A DNA stretch of 64,000 bases from Geothrix sp. (GTDB lineage: Bacteria > Acidobacteriota > Holophagae > Holophagales > Holophagaceae), in contig NZ_JAHRYQ010000002.1 in assembly GCF_020622065.1 (NCBI RefSeq), positions 493,905 to 557,904 of the forward strand. Reading direction: 5' to 3'. Position 1 is the stretch's first letter. Each line of letters starts with the position of its first letter. The notes beneath the pieces were generated by a model that saw nothing but the letters and a program-made list of their open reading frames with translations, did not search any database and had not been told where the DNA came from. Made by a program: the position numbers and the translations under genes. Below, piece by piece: positions 36,319 to 46,268 of this stretch.

Positions 36319-37591
36319 CCACGGTCGCCGCTGGTTCCAACCTGCTGGTGGATCTGCTCAGCGGGCCCCGGCCCGCTGAGTGGGAGACCCTGCGGGTGGA
36401 GGCGGAGGTTCGCCTGGCGGGCCGGGACCTGCCCACCACCGCCGACGAGGACTGGAAATACACGGATCTGAAGCCCCTCTCTGGCCTCAGTTTTGGACCC
36501 GCCCCCAAGGCCGCCGTCGACATCAGCGGCCACCTGCTCCCCGAAATGGTGGGCACGCGTCAGGTCTTCGTGAACGGGCACCACGCCCCCCATGCCAGCT
36601 GCACCTCGGCCGTGCCGGCCGGCGTGCGCTTCTTCCCCATGTCCACTGCCAGCGAGGCCTGCCACGCGCTCGGCAGTGTGGGGGCCGGCACGGAGATGGG
36701 CCCGTTCGCGGATCTGAACACCGCCCGGTTCGAGGACGGCGCCGTGATCCTGGTGCCGAAGAACCTGAAGGTGGCACTGCCCCTGCACCTCCTCTTCATC
36801 ACGCAGGCCGCGGCGCCCGTGGCCACCTTTCCCCGGGTGCTGGTGGTCCTGGAGCGCGGATCCGAGCTTGAGCTGGTGGAAGAGCACCACGGCGAAGGCA
36901 CCTACCTGAGCTGCCCCGTGGTCGAGGTCCGCGTGGCCGAGGGCGCGATCCTCCGCCATGAGCGCGTGCAGCGGGAGGATCTGGAGGCCTTCCACCTGGG
37001 CACCCTGAAGGCCGAGATCGCCAAGGGCGGTCAGTACCATTCCCGCACCCTCAGCTTCGGAGCCCGGCTGTCCCGGCAGGAACCCTGGGTGCGCCTGGCC
37101 GAGGGGGCCGAAGCCAGCCTCGATGGCCTGGCCCTGCTGGACGGTCCCCAGGTCGCCGACACGCACAGCTTCATGCTCCACGCGGAACCGAACGCCCTCA
37201 GCCACCAGCTGCACAAGTGCATCGTGGATGGCAAGGCGCGCGCCATCTTCAACGGTCAGGTCCGCGTGGCTCCCCATGCCCAGGGCACGGATGCGAAGCA
37301 GCAGAGCCGCAACCTGCTCCTCTCCGGATCCGCCCGGGTCGACACCAAGCCCCAGCTGGAGATCTACGCCGACGATGTGAAGTGCAGCCACGGCGCCACG
37401 GTGGGACAGCTCGATCCCGAGGAGCTGTTCTACCTCCAGAGCCGGGGCCTGAACGCCGACGATGCCCGGAACCTGCTCACCTACGGCTTCGCGGCCGATG
37501 TGCTCACCCACATTCCCGTGGCCAGCCTGCGTCGGGCCCTGCGCCAGCTTGTCATGGCCCGCACCCAGGCCACTTCGCTGGGGGACCTCGG

Positions 37592-37595
<4 letters not shown>
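36315..37595 (+). CDS. sufD: Fe-S cluster assembly protein SufD
   Basis: 426 residues, a SufB paralogue. The N-terminal helical region includes EDWKYTDLKPLSGLSF, the typical (D/E)xWKYT motif; the beta-helix core carries FHLGTLKAEIAKGGQYHSRTL; and the C-terminal part has the His of the SufB-SufD interface in DVKCSHGATVGQLD, plus YLQSRGLNADDARNLLTYGF. SufD is needed for iron entry into the complex. Start and stop codons overlap both neighbours by ATGA. Confidence 0.95.
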
Positions 37596-38823
<1,228 letters not shown>

Positions 38824-38827
<4 letters not shown>

Positions 38828-39273
38828 GCGACCCCCGCGAGCTGTACCAGCAGGTGATCCTGGAACACAACAAGAAGCCCCGGAACTTCGGGAAGCTTGA
38901 AGCCTGCACCCACCACGCGGAGGGGCACAATCCGCTCTGCGGGGACCAGTTGGACCTGACCCTGGTGATCGAGGACGGCCTGGTGCAGGAGATCAAGTTC
39001 CAAGGCAGCGGCTGCGCCATCGATGTGGCCAGCGCCAGCCTCATGACCGGCGCTGTGAAAGGTCGGCCCGTGGCCGAGGCCGAGGCCATGGCCGAGCAGT
39101 TCCGCGGCATGGTGCGCGGCGAGCTGGAGCCCGGCGCCCAGACGCCCCTCCTGGGAAAGCTCACCCTCTTCAGCGGGGTCAAGGATCTGCCCAGCCGCGT
39201 GAAGTGCGCCGTCCTCCCCTGGGCCACCCTCCACGCCGCGCTCAAGGGCGAAGCCGAAGCCTCGACGGAATAG
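38824..39273 (+). CDS. sufU: SufU-type sulfurtransferase/scaffold
   Basis: 149 residues with the zinc/sulfur-binding ligands C39 and D41 (NPLCGD), C64 (GSGCAID) and C128 (RVKCAVLPW). The insert between the second and third cysteines, including LLGKLTLFSGVKDLPSRVKC, marks SufU rather than IscU. In Firmicutes SufU accepts persulfide from SufS by zinc-ligand swapping. It overlaps the sufS stop by ATGA. No sufE, sufA or iscA gene follows. Confidence 0.93.
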
Positions 39274-39275
39274 CC

Positions 39276-39836
39276 ATGCCAAAAATCGCTGAAATCGAAT
39301 ACACCCCCAACCCCAACGCGGTGAAGTTCGTGTTGAAGGAATCCGTGGCCGTGGGCTTCCCCAAGTCCTTCCCCAATGCGGAAACCGCCGAGCACGACGA
39401 ACTGGCCAAGAACCTCTTCGCCGTGGGGAATGTCACTTCCGTCTTCATGCAGGACAAGTTCCTCACCGTCACCAAGACCGACGACAAGGGCTGGCCCGAG
39501 ATGCTGCCCCTGCTCGCCGCGCCCATCCGCGCGGCCGCGGGCGCGGGTGGGGGCCAGGCCAGCGCCCCGGGAGCGCCGCGAGTCTTCACCAAGATCGAGG
39601 ATGAGAACGATCCCATGCTGAAAGACATCCGCATGGTGCTGGAAAGCGCCATCCTGCCGGCCCTGGCGGCGGACGGCGGCGGCCTCGAGCTGGTGGGGCG
39701 CCATGAGAAGCAGGTGATGATCCGCTACATGGGCGCCTGCGGCAGCTGCCCCGCCAGCCTCACCGGCACCCTGGTCGCCATCGAGGGCATGCTGCAGAAG
39801 GAAGTGGACCCCGAAATCGTGGTGATCTCGGTCTGA
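39276..39836 (+). CDS. Nfu-type Fe-S carrier (Nfu_N plus NifU C-terminal domain)
   Basis: 186 residues from ATG 39276, two bases after the sufU stop. The N-terminal Nfu_N domain (IEYTPNPNAVKFVLKE, about 1-90) joins a short Ala/Gly/Pro linker and a NifU C-terminal domain (about 110-186) with the cluster-binding CGSC in YMGACGSCPASLTG. Nfu proteins carry [4Fe-4S] clusters from the SUF scaffold to target enzymes. Its place at the end of the suf operon fits that delivery role. Confidence 0.92.
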   Translation: MPKIAEIEYTPNPNAVKFVLKESVAVGFPKSFPNAETAEHDELAKNLFAVGNVTSVFMQDKFLTVTKTDDKGWPEMLPLLAAPIRAAAGAGGGQASAPGAPRVFTKIEDENDPMLKDIRMVLESAILPALAADGGGLELVGRHEKQVMIRYMGACGSCPASLTGTLVAIEGMLQKEVDPEIVVISV

Positions 39837-39930
39837 GTTCGCCCGGCACCCCTGGGTTGGAGCCGCAGCGCAGGCCCTCCGGAGAATCCCTGTGGCCAGG
39901 CAGGAGGGGGGCGGCGCTTTTTAGAAGACA

Positions 39931-39949
39931 CAAAGATCCGTTATCTTTG
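39931..39949. promoter_or_regulatory. Perfect inverted repeat upstream of lipoprotein gene
   Basis: CAAAGAT-CCGTT-ATCTTTG, a 7-bp perfect inverted repeat with a five-base spacer, in a short A+T-rich patch between the suf operon and the lipoprotein gene at 40057. An overlapping TATCTT (39942-39947) could be a -10 element, which would make this an operator. No binding family can be named. Confidence 0.4.
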
Positions 39950-40056
39950 CACCCTGCGGGAGTAGACTGGGTCCACAGCCCCTTGCCGACTTGCCCAACT
40001 CCTTGCGCGATGGCCCTTCCTGGTGGTCGCGCATCCCGAACTCGAAGGGAGGTCTC

Positions 40057-40590
40057 ATGTCCATCCACTTCGCCCGTCCGGCGGGTGCCCTGGTTCTGTT
40101 GTCCTTGGCTTGGTCCTGCGGAGGCGCCGGTGATGGTCAGAACGCCCCGGTCCTGACCCCGGCCCGCCCCCTTGTCGGCACCTGGAAGGCGCCCCTTCCC
40201 ACCACGGTCAACATCAGCACCGACTCCTGCAGCAACGCCCTCAATACGATGATGCTGGCCGGCACCCAGCCCTGGACGGTGACCTTCGTCATCACAGCGG
40301 GCTCCGACGAGAACCATGTGTATGTCCAGATGAGCTTCACCCGCGGGACCTACGCCCCCGTATCCGCCACCGCCTGCGCAAACCCGATCCTGGTCCCCGA
40401 GGTCTCCCCCATGTTCCTCACCGGGGTCATCAGCTCCACCCGGCTGACCCTGTACAACGGGACCACCCCCGCCGGGGTGTTCAACTTCACGACGGACATC
40501 CTCACCGGCACCTTCGATTACACCTGGAACGGCATCTACAGCCAGCGGGAATACACCGCGACCAACGGGATGACCCTGCTTCGGCAGTAA
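40057..40590 (+). CDS. Lipoprotein, hypothetical (177 aa)
   Basis: ATG 40057 follows GGGAGG (40047-40052). The leader ends in a lipobox-like LAWSC (cysteine near residue 21) followed by GG. The mature domain of about 155 residues is rich in Thr, Ser and Val with beta-strand periodicity and two internal cysteines (DSCSN and TACAN) that may form a disulfide. No family recognised. It is flanked by an inverted repeat upstream and a hairpin/T-run downstream. Confidence 0.7.
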   Translation: MSIHFARPAGALVLLSLAWSCGGAGDGQNAPVLTPARPLVGTWKAPLPTTVNISTDSCSNALNTMMLAGTQPWTVTFVITAGSDENHVYVQMSFTRGTYAPVSATACANPILVPEVSPMFLTGVISSTRLTLYNGTTPAGVFNFTTDILTGTFDYTWNGIYSQREYTATNGMTLLRQ

Positions 40591-40648
40591 GGCCCCGGCG
40601 GCCGGCTCCGATCGGCACGGGCATCCTGTACACTGCTTCTGGACCAAG

Positions 40649-40674
40649 AGGCGTCGCGCCGACGGGCCTTTTTT
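40649..40674 (+). terminator. Hairpin with T run just before the cytochrome gene
   Basis: CGTCG (40652-40656) and CGACG (40660-40664), extended by GG/CC across a two-base bulge, are followed by TTTTTT (40669-40674). The T run ends 9 bases before the ATG of the tetraheme cytochrome gene. It may end the upstream lipoprotein transcript or act as an attenuator in the cytochrome leader. Confidence 0.5.
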
Positions 40675-40683
40675 GGAACTGCC

Positions 40684-41040
40684 ATGACCCACGCCCGTTG
40701 CTTCGCCCTCCTCCTCTGCGGCCTCCTCGGGGCGATCCCCGCCCTGGCCCAGGCTCCCGCGACCCGCAAGCTGCCCGAGCACCATGCGAAGGCCGGCGTC
40801 CACTGCTTCAACTGCCACCACGAGGAGAAGCCCACCCAGAAGGCCGTGGCTTCCGATTCCTGCATGGCCTGCCATGGCGACTACCCGGCCATGAAGGAAG
40901 TCACCAAGCACCTGCCGGTGAACCCCCACGACTCCCACCTGGGGGAGATCAGCTGCACTGAATGCCACCGGCAGCACCAGCCCCCGGTCGTCAAGTGCCT
41001 CGAATGCCACAAGGGGAAGTTCAAGTTCACGGCGAAGTAA
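40684..41040 (+). CDS. Small periplasmic tetraheme c-type cytochrome
   Basis: 118 residues with a signal peptide cleaved after ALAQ. Four CxxCH haem-binding motifs: CFNCH (41-45), CMACH (60-64), CTECH (91-95) and CLECH (105-109). Extra histidines (H33/H34, H46, H76, H82, H85, H98) can serve as second axial ligands. The arrangement matches the tetraheme domain of flavocytochrome c fumarate reductases and stand-alone small tetraheme cytochromes, which shuttle electrons in the periplasm. A related C-terminus is encoded at the right edge of the window (63838). Confidence 0.9.
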   Translation: MTHARCFALLLCGLLGAIPALAQAPATRKLPEHHAKAGVHCFNCHHEEKPTQKAVASDSCMACHGDYPAMKEVTKHLPVNPHDSHLGEISCTECHRQHQPPVVKCLECHKGKFKFTAK

Positions 41041-41181
41041 GAGCAGGCCGGGCCTGAATGGCAGCCTTTTCCCTGGCCCCCCCAGGGGTTCCTCGGTAGT
41101 CTGTTCGTTCTGCCGGACTTCGTGTGCCGGGATTCCAGCGCACCACCAGAGCGTGGGCGCAACCAAACGAGGTGGACTTAC

Positions 41182-42939
41182 ATGTCCAAGTTAGAATCAA
41201 TCATCAAAGGCCTGGGCTCCAAGCAGATGGGCCGCATCACCGTGCTCGACGCGGGTTATGTCGAGGACGACAGCGCGGAAGGCCAGGAGTTCATGGCCGC
41301 GCTGCAGGGCGAGACCCGCGGTCTCCGCGAGGAAGAGGTCGTCCGTGGCGTCGTCGTGGAGATCCGCGGCAAGGATGTCATCATCGACATCGGCTACAAG
41401 GGGTCGGGCACCGTCAATCTGGACGAGTTCAACAACCCCGATGGCACCCAGGGCGTCCAGGTGGGCGATGTCGTTGAAGTGCTGCTCGAGATGCTCGAGG
41501 ACGCCAACGGCAATGTGCGCCTCAGCCGCGAGCGCGCCGAGAAGATGAAGATCTGGGACGAGGTCGAGAAGGCCTTCCGTTCCAACATGACCGTGCACGG
41601 CACCGTGCTCGAGAAGGTCAAGGGCGGCCTGGCCGTGGACATCGGCATCCGCGCCTTCCTGCCCGGCAGCCAGGTGGACATGAAGCCCGTCCGCAACCTG
41701 GATCCCTACCTCGGCAAGTCCTTCGACATGAAGGTCATCAAGGTCAACCGCCGCCGGGGCAACATCGTCCTGTCGCGCAAGCTGTTCCTCGAGACCATCA
41801 ACGCGAGCCTGAAGGAAGAGACCCTGGCGGGCCTCGAGGAAGGCAAGCTGGTCGAGGGCGCCATCAAGAACATCACCGAATACGGCGCCTTCGTCGACCT
41901 CGGCGGTGTGGACGGCCTGCTGCACATCACCGACATGTCCTGGGGCCGGCTCAACCACCCCAGCGAGATGTTCCAGGTGGGCGACAAGGTCGAAGTGGCC
42001 GTGCTCAAGTATGACAAGGACACCGAGCGCGTCAGCCTCGGCTACAAGCAGAAGTTCCCGGATCCCTGGCTCTCCGTCGAGGAGCGCTATCCCATCCAGG
42101 CCACCGTCAAGGGCAAGGTCGTCTCGATCACAGACTACGGTGCATTCGTGGAACTGGAGCCCGGCATTGAGGGCCTCGTCCATGTCTCCGAGATGAGCTG
42201 GACGAAGAAGGTCAAGTCCGCCAAGGGCATGGTCAACCTGGGCGACCAGGTCGAGGCCCTGATCCTGCAGGTGGACAGCGAGAACCGCCGCATCAGCCTC
42301 GGTATGAAGCAGATCACCCCCAACCCCTGGATGGCCATCGCCGAGAAGTACCAGCCCGGCATGATCGTCACGGGCACCGTGCGCAACATCACGGAGTTCG
42401 GTGCCTTCGTCGAACTGGAAGAGGGCATCGACGGCCTGATCCATGTGTCCGACTTCAGCTGGACCAAGAAGATCAAGCACCCCGGCGAGATCGTGAAGAA
42501 GGGCGACAGCGTCACCGCCAAGGTCCTCAACCTGGACCCCCTGGCCCAGCGCATGAGCCTCGGCGTGAAGCAGATGGAGCCCAATGTCTGGGAGATCTTC
42601 TTCGAGAACCACAATGTGGGCGCCGTCATCACCGGCAAGATCGCCCGCCTGACCGACTTCGGCGCCTTCGTCGACCTCGGCGACGGCATCGAGGGCCTGG
42701 TCCATGTGTCCGAGCTGAGCCGCAAGCGGGTGGAGGACATCCAGAAGGAGTTCACCGCCGGCCAGGAGCTCACCATGAAGATCGTGAAGCTCGATCCCAC
42801 CGAGCGCCGCATCGGCCTCTCCGTCAAGCAGTTGGAGCAGGACATGGAGCGCGGCGATTTCGAGGCCGCCAAGGCCCGCCAGCCCGAGTTCAAGAAGGCG
42901 ACCCTGGCCGACGCGTTCAACAAGGCCGAGCGGGAGTAG
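41182..42939 (+). CDS. rpsA: 30S ribosomal protein S1
   Basis: 585 residues, about the E. coli length, with six S1 (OB-fold) RNA-binding domains. The last four have the typical start G-x-V-x-x-I-T-(D/E)-(Y/F)-G-A-F-V and the LVHVSE/LIHVSD block; the first two are the degenerate ribosome-binding domains. S1 helps mRNA bind the 30S subunit. The ATG at 41182 is chosen (AGGTGG upstream); the frame extends to 41122. A GC-rich hairpin (42963-42980) follows the stop. Confidence 0.95.
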   Translation: MSKLESIIKGLGSKQMGRITVLDAGYVEDDSAEGQEFMAALQGETRGLREEEVVRGVVVEIRGKDVIIDIGYKGSGTVNLDEFNNPDGTQGVQVGDVVEVLLEMLEDANGNVRLSRERAEKMKIWDEVEKAFRSNMTVHGTVLEKVKGGLAVDIGIRAFLPGSQVDMKPVRNLDPYLGKSFDMKVIKVNRRRGNIVLSRKLFLETINASLKEETLAGLEEGKLVEGAIKNITEYGAFVDLGGVDGLLHITDMSWGRLNHPSEMFQVGDKVEVAVLKYDKDTERVSLGYKQKFPDPWLSVEERYPIQATVKGKVVSITDYGAFVELEPGIEGLVHVSEMSWTKKVKSAKGMVNLGDQVEALILQVDSENRRISLGMKQITPNPWMAIAEKYQPGMIVTGTVRNITEFGAFVELEEGIDGLIHVSDFSWTKKIKHPGEIVKKGDSVTAKVLNLDPLAQRMSLGVKQMEPNVWEIFFENHNVGAVITGKIARLTDFGAFVDLGDGIEGLVHVSELSRKRVEDIQKEFTAGQELTMKIVKLDPTERRIGLSVKQLEQDMERGDFEAAKARQPEFKKATLADAFNKAERE

Positions 42940-42962
42940 TCCCCAGCCCGTTCCACGGATGG

Positions 42963-42980
42963 AGCCCCCGCGAGGGGGCT
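42963..42980 (+). terminator. Hairpin terminator after rpsA
   Basis: AGCCCCC (42963-42969), loop GCGA, GGGGGCT (42974-42980), then a loose T-rich tail (TCATCGTTCT). It lies 24 bases after the rpsA stop. The T tract is weak, so confidence is moderate. Confidence 0.6.
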
Positions 42981-43025
42981 TCATCGTTCTCGACCTAGTG
43001 GGTGTTTTTTCACAGCCGCCCGGGA

Positions 43026-43159
43026 CCAAGCCGCAAAGGCTTGCGGGCCGCGGGATTTAGCCTCCCCCTCCATTCCGGAATGGGCCTAAATCCTGTGGCG
43101 CGCCCCAAGCGTGCTGGATAAACTCGGGATTAATCGAATGTCGATCCAAGCCGCAAAGG
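43026..43159 (+). promoter_or_regulatory. Structured leader region of the pentapeptide-repeat gene
   Basis: The 14-base sequence CCAAGCCGCAAAGG occurs twice, at 43026-43039 and 43146-43159, exactly 120 bases apart. The first copy runs into a hairpin (CCGCAA/TTGCGG or CAAGCC/GGCTTG as alternatives). Between them, GGATTTAG (43053-43060) and CTAAATCC (43086-43093) enclose the perfect palindrome CCATTCCGGAATGG (43070-43083). The second copy overlaps the ribosome site of the gene at 43167. Mutually exclusive folds would be possible; the function is unknown. Confidence 0.5.
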
Positions 43160-43166
43160 AAGCTCC

Positions 43167-45509
43167 ATGAGCGAACTTACCCGGAAGGAAGTAGTCTTCA
43201 TCCTCAAGTCGGGGAAGAACTTCCAGCGCGCCGATCTGAGCGGCCTCGATTTGCGGGGCTTTGACTTCACTGGGGCGAACCTCTCCGAGGCCAACCTCGC
43301 GGGCGCCGTCCTCAACGAAACCCGGCTCTGCGGCGCCAGCCTCATCGGCGCGGACCTGCGGCTGGCCAACCTCGACGAAGCCGATCTTGAAGGCGCCAAC
43401 CTCAGCCGCGCCCGGCTCGCGGGGGCGAACTTCGCGGGAGCCAACCTCAGCGGCGCCGACCTCACCTTCTTCGACATCCAGCAGTACGAACCGGCCACCG
43501 TGCCCAACCTCCGCGGGGCCAGCCTCGCCGGCGCCATCCTCAGCGGCGTCATCCTCACGGGCCTGGACCTGAGCGGGAAGAACCTCCGCGGGGCCGACCT
43601 CAGCGGGGCCGACCTCCGCCAGACGGTGCTGGAGGGCGCGGACCTCGAAGGCGCCAACCTCGGACAGGCCAACCTGGTGGGGGCGAACCTCGCCAAGGCC
43701 AACCTCTCCGGCGCCAGCCTCCTGGGCGCCACCCTGGGCGGGGCCAACCTGAACCTCGCGAACCTGGGCGGCAGCAACCTGGCCGACGCCGATCTCCACT
43801 GGGCCAGCCTCACCGAGGCCAACCTCGAGGGCGCGAACCTGAGCCGGGCCAACCTGAAGGGCACGAACCTCAGCGGCGCCAACCTGGCCGGCGCGGACCT
43901 CCGCAACCTCGACATCCTGAAATACGAAAAAGACGATGTGCCCAAGCTCAAGGGCGCGAACCTCAGTGGCGCCAACCTCCACGGCACGAACCTCCGCGCC
44001 ATGGACCTGGGGCGCACGAACCTCAGCCGGGCCGACTTGGCCGAGACCGTGCTGCGCCAGGCCAACCTGGAGGGTGCGGACCTGCATGGCGCCAACCTCC
44101 AGAAGGCCGACCTCAGCGGCTGCAACCTCAGCGGCGCGGTGCTCGCCGGCGCCAACCTCGGCGCAGCCCAGCTGGGCGGCGCGGTCCTGAGCAACACCGA
44201 CCTCCGGGAAGCGGATCTCACGGGCGCCGACCTGCGCGACATCAACCTCGGCGGGGCCAACCTCAGCGGCGCGAACCTGACCGGCGCCAGCCTCACGGGG
44301 GCCCAGCTGGACGGCGCGGTGCTGGTGGGCACCCTGCTCGTGGGCGCCAACCTGGCCAGCGTGGACCTCTCCCGCAAGAACATGAAGGGCGCGGACCTCT
44401 CCCGGGCGGACCTCGCCCAGACCAACCTCGATGGCGCCAACCTCGCCGGGGCGCTGTTCAGCGGCGCCAAGCTCCAGGAGACCCACCTGGGCGGTGCGAA
44501 CCTCCGCGGCGCGAAGCTCAGCGGTGACGACCTCCGCACCGCCAACCTCTGCGGGGCTGACCTCTCCGGGGCCGACCTCTCCGGGGCCGACCTCGCCGGC
44601 AGCATCCTCAGCGCGAACCTGCACGAGGCCAACCTCTTCGCCGCCAACCTCCGCGGGGCCACCCTGGACCGGGCCGTCCTCACGGGCGCCAACCTGTCGG
44701 GCGTGGACCTCAGCGGCTTCGCCCTCGAAGGTATGGATCTCAACCGCGCCGTCCTGAACGGCGCCAACCTCACGGGCGCCAAGCTCAAGGGCGCCATCCT
44801 GCGCGGCGCCCAGGCCCTGGGTGCGGATCTCAGCGGCAGCGACCTCGCCAGCGCCGACCTGCGCAACTCGGACTTCAGCGGCACGAATTTCTTCGCCTGC
44901 AACCTGGAGGGCGCGAACCTGCGCGAAGCCAATCTGGCCTCCCTGCCCACGGAATCCCGCGGCGAGTACCGCACCAACCTCAGCAATTCCAACTTGAACC
45001 GGGCCAACCTCAGCGGCGCGAACCTCTATCAGGCCAACCTGAACGAGGCGAATCTCGTGAACGCCGATCTCACGGGCGCCAGCCTCGTGTGGGCCGACCT
45101 CCGTGGCGTGGATCTCCGCCAGACCTCGCTCAAGAACACGGACCTCCGGCAGGCCAACCTCGACGGCGCGAACCTCTGCGGGGCGGACCTCCGCGAGACC
45201 ATCCTGCAGGACGCCTACCTGGACGGCGCGAACCTCTCCGGCGCGAACCTCTCCGGTGCGAACCTCTCCGGTGCGGACCTGCGCCACACCAACCTCATCG
45301 ACGCCAGCCTCGATGGCGCCGACCTGAGTGCCGCCAACCTCAACGGCGCGAACATGGTCTGGGCCAACCTCAGCGGCGCCAATCTGGGCCGGGCGAACCT
45401 CAACCGGGCCAAGCTCAGCGGTGCCAACCTGGGCGGGGCCGACCTGCGCGAGGCGAACCTGGATGAAGCCAACCTCGACGCCACCAACCTGACTGGCGCC
45501 AAGCGCTAA
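43167..45509 (+). CDS. Giant pentapeptide-repeat protein (780 aa)
   Basis: After an ~18-residue start (MSELTRKEVVFILKSGKNF) nearly the whole protein is A(D/N)LxG-type pentapeptide repeats, over 130 of them, expected to form a right-handed quadrilateral beta-helix. The repeats are broken by two similar non-repeat inserts (DIQQYEPATVP near residue 107 and DILKYEKDDVP near 253), exactly 146 residues apart, and by LSGKNLRG-like signatures near 138, 284 and 404. Known long members are of uncertain function; short ones mimic DNA and protect gyrase. No signal peptide or enzyme domain. The opposite strand is also open for over 800 codons, an effect of the repeat composition. Confidence 0.93.
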   Translation: MSELTRKEVVFILKSGKNFQRADLSGLDLRGFDFTGANLSEANLAGAVLNETRLCGASLIGADLRLANLDEADLEGANLSRARLAGANFAGANLSGADLTFFDIQQYEPATVPNLRGASLAGAILSGVILTGLDLSGKNLRGADLSGADLRQTVLEGADLEGANLGQANLVGANLAKANLSGASLLGATLGGANLNLANLGGSNLADADLHWASLTEANLEGANLSRANLKGTNLSGANLAGADLRNLDILKYEKDDVPKLKGANLSGANLHGTNLRAMDLGRTNLSRADLAETVLRQANLEGADLHGANLQKADLSGCNLSGAVLAGANLGAAQLGGAVLSNTDLREADLTGADLRDINLGGANLSGANLTGASLTGAQLDGAVLVGTLLVGANLASVDLSRKNMKGADLSRADLAQTNLDGANLAGALFSGAKLQETHLGGANLRGAKLSGDDLRTANLCGADLSGADLSGADLAGSILSANLHEANLFAANLRGATLDRAVLTGANLSGVDLSGFALEGMDLNRAVLNGANLTGAKLKGAILRGAQALGADLSGSDLASADLRNSDFSGTNFFACNLEGANLREANLASLPTESRGEYRTNLSNSNLNRANLSGANLYQANLNEANLVNADLTGASLVWADLRGVDLRQTSLKNTDLRQANLDGANLCGADLRETILQDAYLDGANLSGANLSGANLSGADLRHTNLIDASLDGADLSAANLNGANMVWANLSGANLGRANLNRAKLSGANLGGADLREANLDEANLDATNLTGAKR

Positions 45510-45554
45510 GCTGACCGGCGTCCAGCGCTGAACCAACCGGCGCCAAGCGCCCCG
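45489..45554. repeat. Three 22-base tandem units across the stop of the pentapeptide gene
   Basis: Three imperfect 22-base copies (45489-45510, 45511-45532, 45533-45554) share the core GGCG(C/T)CCAGCGC or GGCGCCAAGCGC. The first contains the stop codon. Because 22 is not a multiple of three, the copies are out of frame with each other, so this is not an ordinary extension of the pentapeptide array. Confidence 0.65.
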
Positions 45555-45592
45555 GAATCGCCACCTCTGCAACGGCCCGAAATCCCGGGCTG

Positions 45593-46090
45593 CTAGAACT
45601 TCCAGTCGGGGCCCCGACCAGAGGGCGTGAAGTCGTGCGTGCCGCTGGCGGGATGGCCGTAGCGGTCCACGGTCCGTTCCTCCTTGCGCGGCACCAGCGG
45701 CACCGGCGCCTTCTCCACGGGCGGGAGGGTGTGTCGCACGCAGCTGCCGACCAGGGTCCCACCCTCGTCCACCACCAGCGTGCCGAGTTCCACCTCACCC
45801 TCGACCCAGCCTGCACCCAGAATCTCGAGGCATTCCTCCACCTTGACCACGCCTTCCGCGCGGCCCATCACCGCGAGCCGCCGGGCATGGATGGCGCCGC
45901 GCACCAGGCCTCCGGCGGCGATCGTGACCTGACCTTCGCTCAGGATGGTGCCTTCCACTTCCCCCTCAACCCGCAGGCTGGTCGTCCCCGTGCGGATCTC
46001 CCCCTGCCACCGGGAGCCCGCGCCCAGCACCGTCGAGGCCGGCGCGGAGGCCGCCCGCGAGGTTGCGTCGTTCTTTCTGCGGCTGAACAT
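45593..46090 (-). CDS. Bactofilin (polymer-forming cytoskeletal protein)
   Basis: 165 residues. A basic, disordered N-terminus (MFSRRKNDATSRAAS) leads to a bactofilin (DUF583) beta-helix of about 100 residues: RWQGEIRTGTTSLRVEGEVEG, then GQVTIAAGGLVRGAIHARRLAVMGRAEG and ECLEILGAGWVEGEVELGTL. Bactofilins polymerise without nucleotides into membrane-linked filaments that position cell-wall or polarity factors. The tail is proline- and charge-rich. No M23 peptidase gene, a common partner, is adjacent. It is divergent from sbcD. Confidence 0.9.
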   Translation of the reverse strand: MFSRRKNDATSRAASAPASTVLGAGSRWQGEIRTGTTSLRVEGEVEGTILSEGQVTIAAGGLVRGAIHARRLAVMGRAEGVVKVEECLEILGAGWVEGEVELGTLVVDEGGTLVGSCVRHTLPPVEKAPVPLVPRKEERTVDRYGHPASGTHDFTPSGRGPDWKF

Positions 46091-46268
46091 GAGCCTCCTC
46101 AGACCGGGGGAAGGGAGGGAGTGACCAGGATGGCACCTCCTTCTTCCGTGCAGAAGGTCAACATCCTATCGGCCCGGAGCCCCGGGGAACTTGAGAGCGG
46201 CCCCGATCCACGCCTGGGATGCAATACTCGGAGCCAGCACCTACCCTGCTCGCCCCCTGCGGAACCCC

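Noticed and set aside
43093..43115. Sigma-54 promoter (TGGCGCG...GCGTGC) before the pentapeptide gene
   Set aside because: The GC element and spacing do not fit TGGCAC-N5-TTGCW.
43086..45572. Minus-strand open frame of 828 codons opposite the pentapeptide gene
   Set aside because: It mirrors the repeat on the other strand (Val/Gly/Ala/Glu-rich, no domain) and has no ribosome site; the repeated codons simply avoid stops in antisense.
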